Below are positions 37,501-45,590 of a DNA stretch of 64,000 nt, one piece after another (the first letter of the stretch is position 1; every line of letters starts with the position of its first letter). Origin of the DNA: Neobacillus paridis. GTDB taxonomy: Bacteria > Bacillota > Bacilli > Bacillales > Cytobacillaceae. The notes under the pieces were generated by a model, which was not told the DNA's origin, ran no database searches, and was given only the letters and a program-made list of their open reading frames with translations. The stretch spans positions 172,836-236,835 of the forward strand of contig NZ_JAESWB010000045.1 in the NCBI RefSeq assembly GCF_016765675.1, in the 5' to 3' direction. A program made the translations under genes and the position numbers.

Positions 37501-39442
37501 AATCCACGCATCCATGAAGGATGCGACGCTTGTAGTAGTCGCTATTTGGGGGAGTGGGGTATTTCAATCCACGCATCCATGAAGGATGCGACCTGACTTT
37601 GCGTTAACAATCGTTAATTGATTATCATTTCAATCCACGCATCCATGAAGGATGCGACCTCATTACCGTGGGGTTTCCATTGTCGACTTTTTATTTCAAT
37701 CCACGCATCCATGAAGGATGCGACCGTTAACACGTGACCGGCGTTGGCCCGCGTGCGTATTTCAATCCACGCATCCATGAAGGATGCGACTCCGCGAATA
37801 ACTGACGACGGTTACATCGTCAATATTTCAATCCACGCATCCATGAAGGATGCGACCCACTGCACGGATCCGTTGCGTGATGCGAGTAAAGATTTCAATC
37901 CACGCATCCATGAAGGATGCGACTCAAAAACAACTGATAATGTGCTGGTTATCTTAATTTCAATCCACGCATCCATGAAGGATGCGACTGGCGAAGCCGC
38001 AGACGTGGCAAAAGATGTCCAGATTTCAATCCACGCATCCATGAAGGATGCGACCTCTTTGTGAGTACGAAGTGGTGCATAAAAAATTATTTCAATCCAC
38101 GCATCCATGAAGGATGCGACCTGAGTTAGAAATTTGATCCAATCCATACGATCTATTTCAATCCACGCATCCATGAAGGATGCGACATTTAGAGGTTCCT
38201 GAGCCTTTGAAAGAATTTTTATTTCAATCCACGCATCCATGAAGGATGCGACGAGCGAATGTAAATGATTATCTGATAAAAGGTGTTATTTCAATCCACG
38301 CATCCATGAAGGATGCGACGAGTCGCCGCTAAGGCGGCGGCTTCCAAAAAAATAATTTCAATCCACGCATCCATGAAGGATGCGACGATGAGTTTGATAG
38401 TTTTTCATACAAAGATTTAATTTCAATCCACGCATCCATGAAGGATGCGACTGGTTTCCGGTCAGGACATTTTTCTTTATAACATATTTCAATCCACGCA
38501 TCCATGAAGGATGCGACAATCCCGTCAAAAAAGTTAAAGGAGGAAAATAAATTTCAATCCACGCATCCATGAAGGATGCGACTGTCACCATGCGAACAGC
38601 CGAATATAAAAAAGGTATTTCAATCCACGCATCCATGAAGGATGCGACATTGGTCATGTGGTGGTCGACAATTTAGACGTTGTATTTCAATCCACGCATC
38701 CATGAAGGATGCGACTAGCGGGATCAAAACACTACAGGGGCGATAACTATATTTCAATCCACGCATCCATGAAGGATGCGACTTGGAACTTAATACCTTA
38801 TATCAGGAGTTGAACATTTCAATCCACGCATCCATGAAGGATGCGACGGCAACATTATTGTTGACAAAAATGCAATCGTCCAATTTCAATCCACGCATCC
38901 ATGAAGGATGCGACCAATTGCCCCAAGACAGAAAAAAATTGGTGGATGATTTCAATCCACGCATCCATGAAGGATGCGACTGGTCCGTCCCCGGCATAGG
39001 AGGAAAAAAAGGATATTTCAATCCACGCATCCATGAAGGATGCGACTTGGTCATGTGGTGGTCGACAATTTAGACGTTGTATTTCAATCCACGCATCCAT
39101 GAAGGATGCGACGAACAGCGAGAAAGAAAGTCCACCAGCAGAAGGGATTTCAATCCACGCATCCATGAAGGATGCGACGTGAATGATTCGATTAATGGCT
39201 TCAATCGTCGTATTTCAATCCACGCATCCATGAAGGATGCGACTTTAGAAAGTATCCTTCCTATTATGAAAGCTTGATTTCAATCCACGCATCCATGAAG
39301 GATGCGACGGTGCTTGCTGTATGAGTCGATCATGCATCAAGTGATTTCAATCCACGCATCCATGAAGGATGCGACCGGTTGGCAAATTGTCCGGGGTTTG
39401 GACATTCCAAATTTCAATCCACGCATCCATGAAGGATGCGAC
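31600..39442 (-). CRISPR. Type I-C CRISPR array, 119 repeats and 118 spacers
   Basis: By hand count there are 119 copies of a 32-bp repeat (plus strand begins ATTTCAATCCACGCATCC, ends GAAGGATGCGAC) spaced 64-68 bp apart, with spacers of about 33-36 bp. In crRNA orientation (minus strand) the repeat runs from GTCGCATCC to TGGATTGAAAT, with a CGCATCC/GGATGCG hairpin and an 11-nt handle typical of type I-C. Transcription therefore runs from the leader beside cas2 towards 31600. Repeats are almost invariant: 32466 has one G-to-A change, and 31865 and 31998 have an altered first base inside a tandem duplication. The array is unusually long, implying sustained acquisition; no terminal degeneration is seen except that duplication. 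Confidence 0.97.
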
Positions 39443-39610
39443 CGCGATTTTCAGTCGAAAATAAGTAAAATGCCTAATTTTCAACGAATAAAACCGCTAT
39501 TTTCTTTATAAAATAAAGAACTTAATAGATAAAACAACAAAACACGACATTAAAAAACAAAAACTGAGGTGCGAATGTTACTACAAATCTATGTACACTA
39601 TATATTCGCA
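39443..39610 (-). promoter_or_regulatory. CRISPR leader between cas2 and the array
   Basis: 168 bp, AT-rich, with no ORF, adjoining the leader-end repeat, where new spacers should be inserted. At its cas2 end is an inverted repeat, GTGCGAAT (39569-39576) with ATTCGCAC (39604-39611), abutting the cas2 stop codon. It may be a weak terminator or a leader-binding motif. Confidence 0.75.
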
Positions 39611-39901
39611 CTAAAATATCAAAGGACTGTCTAAATCGACGGATTCCTTTACACCAATATGTTCTACCTTATTCTTGTAATTATTACCCAGCTGATAAAA
39701 TCTAAGACTATCTTGGTCCTTATCAATAATATCAGCAAGCCTAAGTTTTAAAGCAGTAAATTGAGTAGCATCAACTTTACATTCAAATACCGAATTTTGA
39801 ACACGCTGACCATAATTTTGACATTCCTTTGATACTTTCCTTAATCTTTTCTTTCCTCCACTACTTACAGTCGACACATCATACGTAATTAATACTAACA
39901 A
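39611..39901 (-). CDS. cas2: Type I-C Cas2
   Basis: 96 aa. It starts MLVLITYDVSTVSSGGKKRL, the characteristic I-C Cas2 N-terminus, followed by CQNYGQRVQNSVFECKVD and the RFYQLG C-terminal strand. I prefer TTG 39899-39901, 8 nt after AGGTG, because it gives the usual 96-residue protein; a GTG at 39908-39910 adds three residues. It forms the spacer-integration complex with Cas1 encoded immediately upstream. Last gene of the cas operon and adjacent to the leader. Confidence 0.93.
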   Translation of the reverse strand: MLVLITYDVSTVSSGGKKRLRKVSKECQNYGQRVQNSVFECKVDATQFTALKLRLADIIDKDQDSLRFYQLGNNYKNKVEHIGVKESVDLDSPLIF

Positions 39902-39910
39902 CTGTAACAC

Positions 39911-40942
39911 CTACTTCCATAGAAACGGTGGGTACTCATCTAAGTCATTACGCAAATATCTGGCCAACAATAATGCTTGAGCATGTGGCACCAAGCCCCA
40001 TGGAATCTTTTCTCCTAAAAAAGGATGAGTGATCTTTTCTTGCTTTTTATTTTGCCAAGCAGTTAAGAATTTCTTTCTACCCTCATCCGTCATGATAACG
40101 GCGCCATTCTCCTTTTTTAGAAAGTCCTCTTTATTAATGACCTTCTTATTAATTAACGCCAATACAAACCGGTCGGCATAAACACCACGTAATTCTTCCA
40201 TTACATCTAATGCTAACGATGCTCTTCCAGGTCGGTCACGGTGTAAAAAACCAACATATGCATCAAGTCCAACACCTTCTAAGGCAGATGCCATATCGTT
40301 TGCTAATAAAGTATAAGCAAACGATAGCATAGCATTCACATTATCTAATGGAGGCCTACGTGAACGAGAACGAAAATAGAAGTCCTCTTTTTGCTGTAAA
40401 ATCATTTGACCCATTAATTTATTGTAGCTAATTGCTGCCTGTCCCTCTAAACCTCTTAATCTTTCTAAGTCTTCACATACTCTTACTTCTAAAATAATTG
40501 ACGATAAGTGTTTAGATACATCTTTAAATTGTGCTACATCTACCCGCAATGGATAATCTCGGGTCATTCTTTCAATAATCCATTTATTATTATAAATTTT
40601 ACCAATAATAAAATTGCGAGCCACCTTTGTAGACATCACTTCATCATCTGATACCCGATATTGCTTCTTTCTTAGTACGACATTTCCCCTACTCTCCCCA
40701 ATTACTCGGGCGAGGAATCTTCCGCTCATTGTAAAAAACACTAGTGAAATATTTCGATCGGCACAGTAACCCATTAAAGCAGGGCTTGAACCTGTATAAC
40801 CAAAAGACACAATCGATTCTAAGTTATGAAGCGGCAGCCGGCCTAATTGCTCCTGGTCTTTAAGAAGAACAATATTATCTCCATCAAGCGATAAATAAAC
40901 ATCAGGCTGGTTGATAAACAATGTATTCAAAAGCTTTTTCAT
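39911..40942 (-). CDS. cas1: Type I-C Cas1 integrase
   Basis: 343 aa, full length. N-terminal beta domain with LNTLFINQPDVYLSLDGDN, then the catalytic C-terminal domain: the Glu-containing LRGLEGQAAISYNKLM, NVNAMLSFAYTLLANDM, and the His/Asp residues in DAYVGFLHRDRPGRASLALDVMEELR. Start overlaps the cas4 stop by 4 nt, giving translational coupling. The protein is quite different from the truncated Cas1 at 21618, so the two modules have separate origins. Expected to be active. Confidence 0.95.
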   Translation of the reverse strand: MKKLLNTLFINQPDVYLSLDGDNIVLLKDQEQLGRLPLHNLESIVSFGYTGSSPALMGYCADRNISLVFFTMSGRFLARVIGESRGNVVLRKKQYRVSDDEVMSTKVARNFIIGKIYNNKWIIERMTRDYPLRVDVAQFKDVSKHLSSIILEVRVCEDLERLRGLEGQAAISYNKLMGQMILQQKEDFYFRSRSRRPPLDNVNAMLSFAYTLLANDMASALEGVGLDAYVGFLHRDRPGRASLALDVMEELRGVYADRFVLALINKKVINKEDFLKKENGAVIMTDEGRKKFLTAWQNKKQEKITHPFLGEKIPWGLVPHAQALLLARYLRNDLDEYPPFLWK

Positions 40943-41601
40943 TCAAAAATTCTCCCTTCAATATAACTTTTAACCGAACGTTTTTTCATCAATTCTGGTA
41001 AACAAATATGTTGAAGGGAGCAATTTTTACAAAATGCTCCTGTTTTAACTTTTGGTGTATGCCTGCGATAATAATAATCTTGCATTTCTGCAACAATTAC
41101 TCTTACTTTATTTTTCAGATCTGCAGTTAGCGACACTTCCACTCTGCGTTTTATTTCATTATAAAACATATAGCCCTTGTTAATTTCACAAAGTAGCATT
41201 TCCTCTAAACACATCGCTTGCGCCGTTAGTTGCAAAATATCAGCATCATCCATTTTTGGTTTGCCGCGCTTGTACTCGATAGGGAAAGCTATGTACTTCC
41301 CTTCGGCCCCTTCTATCTCAACACCATTGGAATCTTGAATGAACTCTACAACATCACAAACACCTGTAATCTTTAGTTCATTTGACTTTATAGGCATGGC
41401 ACGGACAATGAGTTTTTCGCCACGCTTTTCCCGAATAAATGGTTGGTCGGCTTTTTGATGAAGGTACTGTCCTTCAATTGTCCTAACATTTTCAACCCAT
41501 TGCTGTTCAATGTGGATAAGGGCCCATTGACGTTTACAAAATTGAAAGTGTTGAATACCGGACAACATTAGATAGCTATCTTCATCATTATAGTCCATCA
41601 A
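40939..41601 (-). CDS. cas4: Type I-C Cas4 nuclease
   Basis: 220 aa RecB-like Fe-S nuclease that defines PAM and orientation of new spacers. The first cluster cysteine is in GIQHFQFCKRQWALIHIE and the others in GAFCKNCSLQHICLPEL. RecB motif II lies at KITGVCDVVEF and motif III at FPIEYKRGKPK, with QLTAQAMCLEEM after. It overlaps cas7c by 14 nt at its start and cas1 by 4 nt at its end. Confidence 0.95.
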   Translation of the reverse strand: MMDYNDEDSYLMLSGIQHFQFCKRQWALIHIEQQWVENVRTIEGQYLHQKADQPFIREKRGEKLIVRAMPIKSNELKITGVCDVVEFIQDSNGVEIEGAEGKYIAFPIEYKRGKPKMDDADILQLTAQAMCLEEMLLCEINKGYMFYNEIKRRVEVSLTADLKNKVRVIVAEMQDYYYRRHTPKVKTGAFCKNCSLQHICLPELMKKRSVKSYIEGRIFE

Positions 41602-42451
41602 TAATCTCTACCTTGAGACCTTCTAACTCATTTACATAAATAGTGTAATCATCTATTGATTTTGGTTTTTCTATTTCAGATTTAATTTCTAATGATCGAT
41701 GCACCTTAGCAGATGAATACTGACCTAATTTTGAATTATGTTCCCACCAAAAAACTTTATTTACTTCCATACTTCCATCTGGCCTTGCGGACGATGTATC
41801 ATTTTCAAACAAAGTTATCAAAGCTTGCTTGATTTTCTCAGCATCTTCATTAGTAAATCCTGTTTTTTCAGCTAATTGTGTGTTGATGCTTCCATAAAAA
41901 ACATAGACTCCAAAATCAACACGATGCTTCATACCCATTGTATCTGAGGTTTTTTTATCGGGATCAGTTTTATTTGTAACAGAATTCACACTTTTAGTAA
42001 TTTGCATACTAGAGATATCGATAGGTGCAAGGCTAACAGCAGTATGAATAGAGACTGGTCCCCTAATACCTATAGATATTTCTGAACCACTAAAAGCAAA
42101 TACTTGTCCAAAACTTCGGACATCCATCCAAGACTCACAAGCAATTTTTGAATAAAGAAAATTATCTCTCGTTTTACCTTTTGAGTATTTTTGTAACTCC
42201 TCATTGCTATCTACACGGTCCTTTATGCTGCGAAATCCATCGTCTCTTCTTTCATCTGATTGGACAAGAATAGACTCTCCCATATCTTGTAAACGATTAC
42301 GAATCTTTCTTTTAAGACATACATCTGAAATTTCACCATGACCATCATAATTTTGTCTAGGTCGATTACCATTTAACGGGTCTCCATTTGGATTGGCATT
42401 TCGAACAGATAACACTACTGCAAAGTCGATTTTGTGGTCTAAAGTACTCAT
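41588..42451 (-). CDS. cas7c: Cas7c (Csd2) Cascade backbone subunit
   Basis: 287 aa. Cas7c polymerises along the crRNA spacer. It starts DHKIDFAVVLSVRNANPNGDP, the family hallmark, with GNRPRQNYDGHGEISDVCLKRKIRNRLQD, and later FGQVFAFSGSEISIGIRGPVSI and KHRVDFGVYVFYGSIN. It directly follows cas8c with no gap and ends inside cas4. Confidence 0.95.
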   Translation of the reverse strand: MSTLDHKIDFAVVLSVRNANPNGDPLNGNRPRQNYDGHGEISDVCLKRKIRNRLQDMGESILVQSDERRDDGFRSIKDRVDSNEELQKYSKGKTRDNFLYSKIACESWMDVRSFGQVFAFSGSEISIGIRGPVSIHTAVSLAPIDISSMQITKSVNSVTNKTDPDKKTSDTMGMKHRVDFGVYVFYGSINTQLAEKTGFTNEDAEKIKQALITLFENDTSSARPDGSMEVNKVFWWEHNSKLGQYSSAKVHRSLEIKSEIEKPKSIDDYTIYVNELEGLKVEIIDGL

Positions 42452-42829
42452 TTACATCTCTCCCTTTTCAGCTTCTTTATCTTTTTTGCTTTTATATAGT
42501 TCATGTCGTTGACTATAAAAACCAAGAAGATATAAACCAGTAAGTGGTTTATCATTAAATTTTTGAGGGTCCATTTTGGAACCTACTTCATCTAGTAAAT
42601 TATTATAAAAATTCAATTGAGTTCCTAATTTAGCCTGGTAGGGTTGTAAACTGGATTGAATAATATTCCAAGTCCTAAATGGATGTTTAGCAAAAGCATT
42701 CATGTAGCGAATAGCGTTAGTCGCCCGTGTCTCGCTTTTATCAAGTGCCCGTCTTTCCATTACATCAGCAATTGCAAGCATTCTCCCAAATAAATAATCA
42801 CGATGATCGTTATTGACATCTAATGCCAC
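42452..42829 (-). CDS. cas11c: Cas11c small subunit, translated from an internal GTG within cas8c
   Basis: In-frame GTG 42827-42829 is preceded by a near-perfect Shine-Dalgarno, AAGGAGGG, with an 8-nt spacer. Initiation there gives a 125-aa, all-helical protein identical to the Cas8c C-terminus (ALDVNNDHRDYLFGRMLAIA onwards). Type I-C systems are known to make Cas11 this way, with a product of about 120-125 aa, so both position and length fit. The product would line the Cascade belly beside Cas7. Confidence 0.8.
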   Translation of the reverse strand: MALDVNNDHRDYLFGRMLAIADVMERRALDKSETRATNAIRYMNAFAKHPFRTWNIIQSSLQPYQAKLGTQLNFYNNLLDEVGSKMDPQKFNDKPLTGLYLLGFYSQRHELYKSKKDKEAEKGEM

Positions 42830-44341
42830 ACCAAAGCCCTCCTTCTCATATGTTTTATTAATCAATGCACATGTAATACTTAGGGTCTTTTCCCATTCCC
42901 ATTCTTCCATTCCTACGGGATTAGAAGCTCTAATATAGGCACTTCTAACAATATCAATAGGTATCGGTCTCCCATCAATAATGGATGGTAACATTCTTTC
43001 TACTAGACCCTTCACTAATTCATTACTTGCTCTTGACCCATAGGCCGCAAAAGCAATATCTTTTGTTGCAGGAGCACCAGTAAATATGATTGTTTTTTTA
43101 TCTGAATCCTTTTGGTAACGATGCAACCAATAACAAGTTTTATGCCAAGCTTCTAAACGCTTCAAAAAAAGATCTTCACTCATATCTCGATAATAGACAA
43201 TGGACATCCGCCCCGGCGTTGCAGCATCTACAATCATAATGTTAACATCAGATTTATAGTTTAAATCGTGTCTGTAGCCACCAATAGCCTTTTTAATTTG
43301 TTCAGAAAACTCTTTATGAGTAACATCTCCTAGCGCTTCAGTGTCAGTATCACTATATAAACCTAATGTGTCTTCGAATGGAGATAGCATTTTAGGTCTT
43401 TTAGATCCCCACACGAGAAAGACTTTTCCATCAATTGAATATCCTTGTTTAGCAATCAACCATTTTAATGCATTATGGGCTTTTTGTGATACTTCATAAC
43501 TAATTGATACTGCATCTTTACTGTTTTTAAAACGTCCCCGAAATGTAAATCCGGACGTATCATTGGCAGATATCAACTTTGCCATATCTGCTGAATAGCG
43601 TATTCTAGAAGCATGTCGTTCAGTCGCGGGTAAATGTTTCCCTGAAACGTAACATAGATCATTTTCTTGAAGTGTGCTTTCATAAAAATGAATAAAAGAT
43701 TCATGGACAGATTTATCTCTCCACAGTCTTGATTCTGGTTCCCCAATTTTATTCACCGAAAATCGAACAAAAGCATCACTTAGTTTAGAGGAAATCACTT
43801 TATATATATCTGGTTTCTCTCCATATTTCTTCTCATTCTCTTTATCCCATTTCTCGATAAAGTGATGATTTTCATCAACGTATATAATTTTTTCATTAAT
43901 TAGATCTTCTACGAGTCTTCCTTTTGCTAAGTATTCATATACACTTTTAACCTTTGGATGAGCATACTCAGAAGCGCACCATTTTTCTAATTGATTCATA
44001 TAATCTGCATGAGGGTTCCCTTTCTTTGCAGTTCCTCCATACTTAATATAGTCTCCTGCCACATAAACAAGTTTATCGCATAAAGGATGCGGGACAGGTG
44101 TACTAGTTCTATTGGCTGAAGCCTCAGTACATGGAATAATCGTACTGGCATCACTCTTATCGACAACTTTAGCCGAAATAAAATTACCTTTCATACCTAA
44201 TATAACTTCAATCTGTGCACTTTGGGTTGTATGTGATAAAGGAATAAGTGCATACTCTTGATCATATTTATTAACCTCGAATTCACCTATTAATTGTTGG
44301 TTATTTTCATACGTTTCAAATAAATTCTTAAGCCAAGTCAC
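42452..44341 (-). CDS. cas8c: Cas8c (Csd1) large subunit
   Basis: 629 aa. Cas8c recognises the PAM and recruits Cas3. Landmarks include the N-terminal MTWLKNLFETYENNQQ, HPLCDKLVYVAGDY, CYVSGKHLPATERHASRI, FTFRGRFKNSKDAVSISYEVSQKAHNALKWL and a helical C-terminal domain. The C-terminal 125 codons contain an independent translation start (see cas11c). Adjacent to cas5c upstream and cas7c downstream, one nucleotide apart on each side. Confidence 0.95.
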   Translation of the reverse strand: MTWLKNLFETYENNQQLIGEFEVNKYDQEYALIPLSHTTQSAQIEVILGMKGNFISAKVVDKSDASTIIPCTEASANRTSTPVPHPLCDKLVYVAGDYIKYGGTAKKGNPHADYMNQLEKWCASEYAHPKVKSVYEYLAKGRLVEDLINEKIIYVDENHHFIEKWDKENEKKYGEKPDIYKVISSKLSDAFVRFSVNKIGEPESRLWRDKSVHESFIHFYESTLQENDLCYVSGKHLPATERHASRIRYSADMAKLISANDTSGFTFRGRFKNSKDAVSISYEVSQKAHNALKWLIAKQGYSIDGKVFLVWGSKRPKMLSPFEDTLGLYSDTDTEALGDVTHKEFSEQIKKAIGGYRHDLNYKSDVNIMIVDAATPGRMSIVYYRDMSEDLFLKRLEAWHKTCYWLHRYQKDSDKKTIIFTGAPATKDIAFAAYGSRASNELVKGLVERMLPSIIDGRPIPIDIVRSAYIRASNPVGMEEWEWEKTLSITCALINKTYEKEGFGVALDVNNDHRDYLFGRMLAIADVMERRALDKSETRATNAIRYMNAFAKHPFRTWNIIQSSLQPYQAKLGTQLNFYNNLLDEVGSKMDPQKFNDKPLTGLYLLGFYSQRHELYKSKKDKEAEKGEM

Positions 44342-45061
44342 TTAATCACCCCCCTCTTTTATTATTTCTTCGTATAACTCCTCTACAGACTGCAGATTAG
44401 AATTATTAAATGACTTTGGTGAAAATTCTCCCACTTGACGAATTAAGGTACACTCGTCCGGGCGAATAAATTGAATAATTCCATTTCTCATCACCGGCCG
44501 CCATAACCTTGTTTCTAAACAATCCCGCCCAGTTTCATCAGGATAATTAATGCCATGAACCATTACTCCAAAATCAACTTCAGGAATATCATCATAGTAG
44601 CTTTTTCCTTCGCCAAAGTTACATGGCTCGACGTAACCCTGACATTCTCTAGCACCTAGAAATATATCCCTTCTTCCGCCCGCTGCAACAGCTCTTTTGG
44701 CAATATTGTGGTGTTTATGTTCATTACGATCAAATGCTAAATCTTTTCGATACATATTAAATACAAAATGGGCACGAACTTGATACTTTACATCTCTTAA
44801 ATATGTGTAATAAGCTAATGTGTTCCCACCATTATATTCAATTGGCCGAATCCCTTTCGACTCTGTTTGAATAGGTTTCATTATCCGCACTTCGTCAATA
44901 ATCCACATAATCGTTGGTTTCCAGTAAATAGATTCTACAATCCCTTTTAGGCTTTGGTAGGTTGGGATCTGATAAGACATCTTTTCCCCGCCAATTTTCG
45001 TTAAAGGATCTGTGAACAACGCATAATTACCATACACCTCAAACTCAATTTGATTTCTCAA
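44342..45061 (-). CDS. cas5c: Cas5c (Cas5d) crRNA-processing endonuclease
   Basis: 239 aa. In type I-C, Cas5 replaces Cas6 and cuts the repeat at the base of the hairpin. It begins [19 protein letters not shown], with [43 protein letters not shown] and [23 protein letters not shown] 45059-45061 lies 7 nt after GGAGG and gives the canonical Cas5c start; an ATG at 45151 adds 30 unrelated residues. Upstream is a 607-nt gap to cas3 with a small HTH ORF, a promoter and the mini-CRISPR, so cas5c may not be co-transcribed with cas3. Confidence 0.95.
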   Translation of the reverse strand: MRNQIEFEVYGNYALFTDPLTKIGGEKMSYQIPTYQSLKGIVESIYWKPTIMWIIDEVRIMKPIQTESKGIRPIEYNGGNTLAYYTYLRDVKYQVRAHFVFNMYRKDLAFDRNEHKHHNIAKRAVAAGGRRDIFLGARECQGYVEPCNFGEGKSYYDDIPEVDFGVMVHGINYPDETGRDCLETRLWRPVMRNGIIQFIRPDECTLIRQVGEFSPKSFNNSNLQSVEELYEEIIKEGGD

Positions 45062-45267
45062 AAAAACACCTCCAACATTTGTTACAAATATTTTATCGTT
45101 AACAATACAAAATTTTAATAAGCGTGTTGTATTATTGGGTTTCCAGACCAAAGGTTTATCAATAAGTATTTTGAAAATGCCAGAGAAAGCTTGGAAAATT
45201 ATTAAAAAGCTCTTTCCTCAACATTAAGCATCTCTCTGTCACATTCATTAATACAATTTCTTTATTA

Positions 45268-45465
45268 CTAAATTAAAACTTTAAATTCCGAAAATCTAAC
45301 GATTGTTATGTTAATTTTTAATACCTCTGGTTGTTTTTCATGTAACCAGTTATAAATGGTGCTTTTAGGTACGGAGTATTCTTTGCTAAGGTAACTTACA
45401 GATCTCCCCATTGTATAAAGTTCCACAATCGCTTTTTTAAAATTTGTTTTGTAACGATTCTTCAT
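45268..45465 (-). CDS. 65-aa HTH protein resembling IS3 OrfA, between cas3 and cas5c
   Basis: MKNRYKTNFKKAIVELYTMG followed by SVSYLSKEYSVPKSTIYNWL is a helix-turn-helix like IS3/IS150 OrfA; after residue ~45 the resemblance ends. ATG 45463-45465 has AAAGGGG 9 nt upstream and a consensus TATAAT (45502-45507, minus strand), so it should be expressed. It is the first ORF of a transcript heading into cas5c. It could be an OrfA remnant, a regulator, or a small toxin held silent by the mini-CRISPR RNA whose target covers its promoter; sequence alone does not decide. Confidence 0.55.
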   Translation of the reverse strand: MKNRYKTNFKKAIVELYTMGRSVSYLSKEYSVPKSTIYNWLHEKQPEVLKINITIVRFSEFKVLI

Positions 45466-45492
45466 TTTAATAATTCCCCTTTAAAATATACC

Positions 45493-45529
45493 TTCTAATT
45501 AATTATAGTTATCCGTGTTACACCTATAT
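45493..45529 (+). promoter_or_regulatory. PAM plus partial protospacer for the mini-CRISPR RNA, over a cas-operon promoter
   Basis: TTC (45493-45495) is followed by TAATTAATTATAGTT, which matches the mini-CRISPR spacer TAATTTATTATTGTT at 13 of 15 positions, with mismatches only at 6 and 12. The site contains, on the minus strand, TATAAT (45502-45507) and a weak -35 (TATATA, 45525-45530) 17 bp away. A Cascade bound here would block transcription towards 45465 and cas5c. Confidence 0.75.
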
Positions 45530-45575
45530 ATTTTATCATTAAACTTTAAAGAAAGGTATACATTTTGAGAAATCG

Positions 45576-45584
45576 TGCTAAAAT
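45576..45584 (+). promoter_or_regulatory. Extended -10 promoter for the mini-CRISPR RNA
   Basis: TGCTAAAAT is a TGn-extended -10 box, with only a weak -35 (GTATAC at 45556). A start 7 nt downstream falls on 45591, the first base of the shortened repeat. Confidence 0.65.
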
Positions 45585-45590
45585 ATGACT

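Noticed and set aside
31757..39511. Numerous ORFs of 60-157 aa on both strands within the CRISPR array
   Set aside because: They are open only because the 32-bp repeat has no stops in several frames; every one translates the repeat over and over (for example FNPRIHEGCD, VASFMDAWIE), so they are not genes.
44342..45151. Cas5c starting at ATG 45151
   Set aside because: The first 30 residues look unrelated; the TTG at 45059-45061 has GGAGG and gives the standard MRNxIEFEVYG start.
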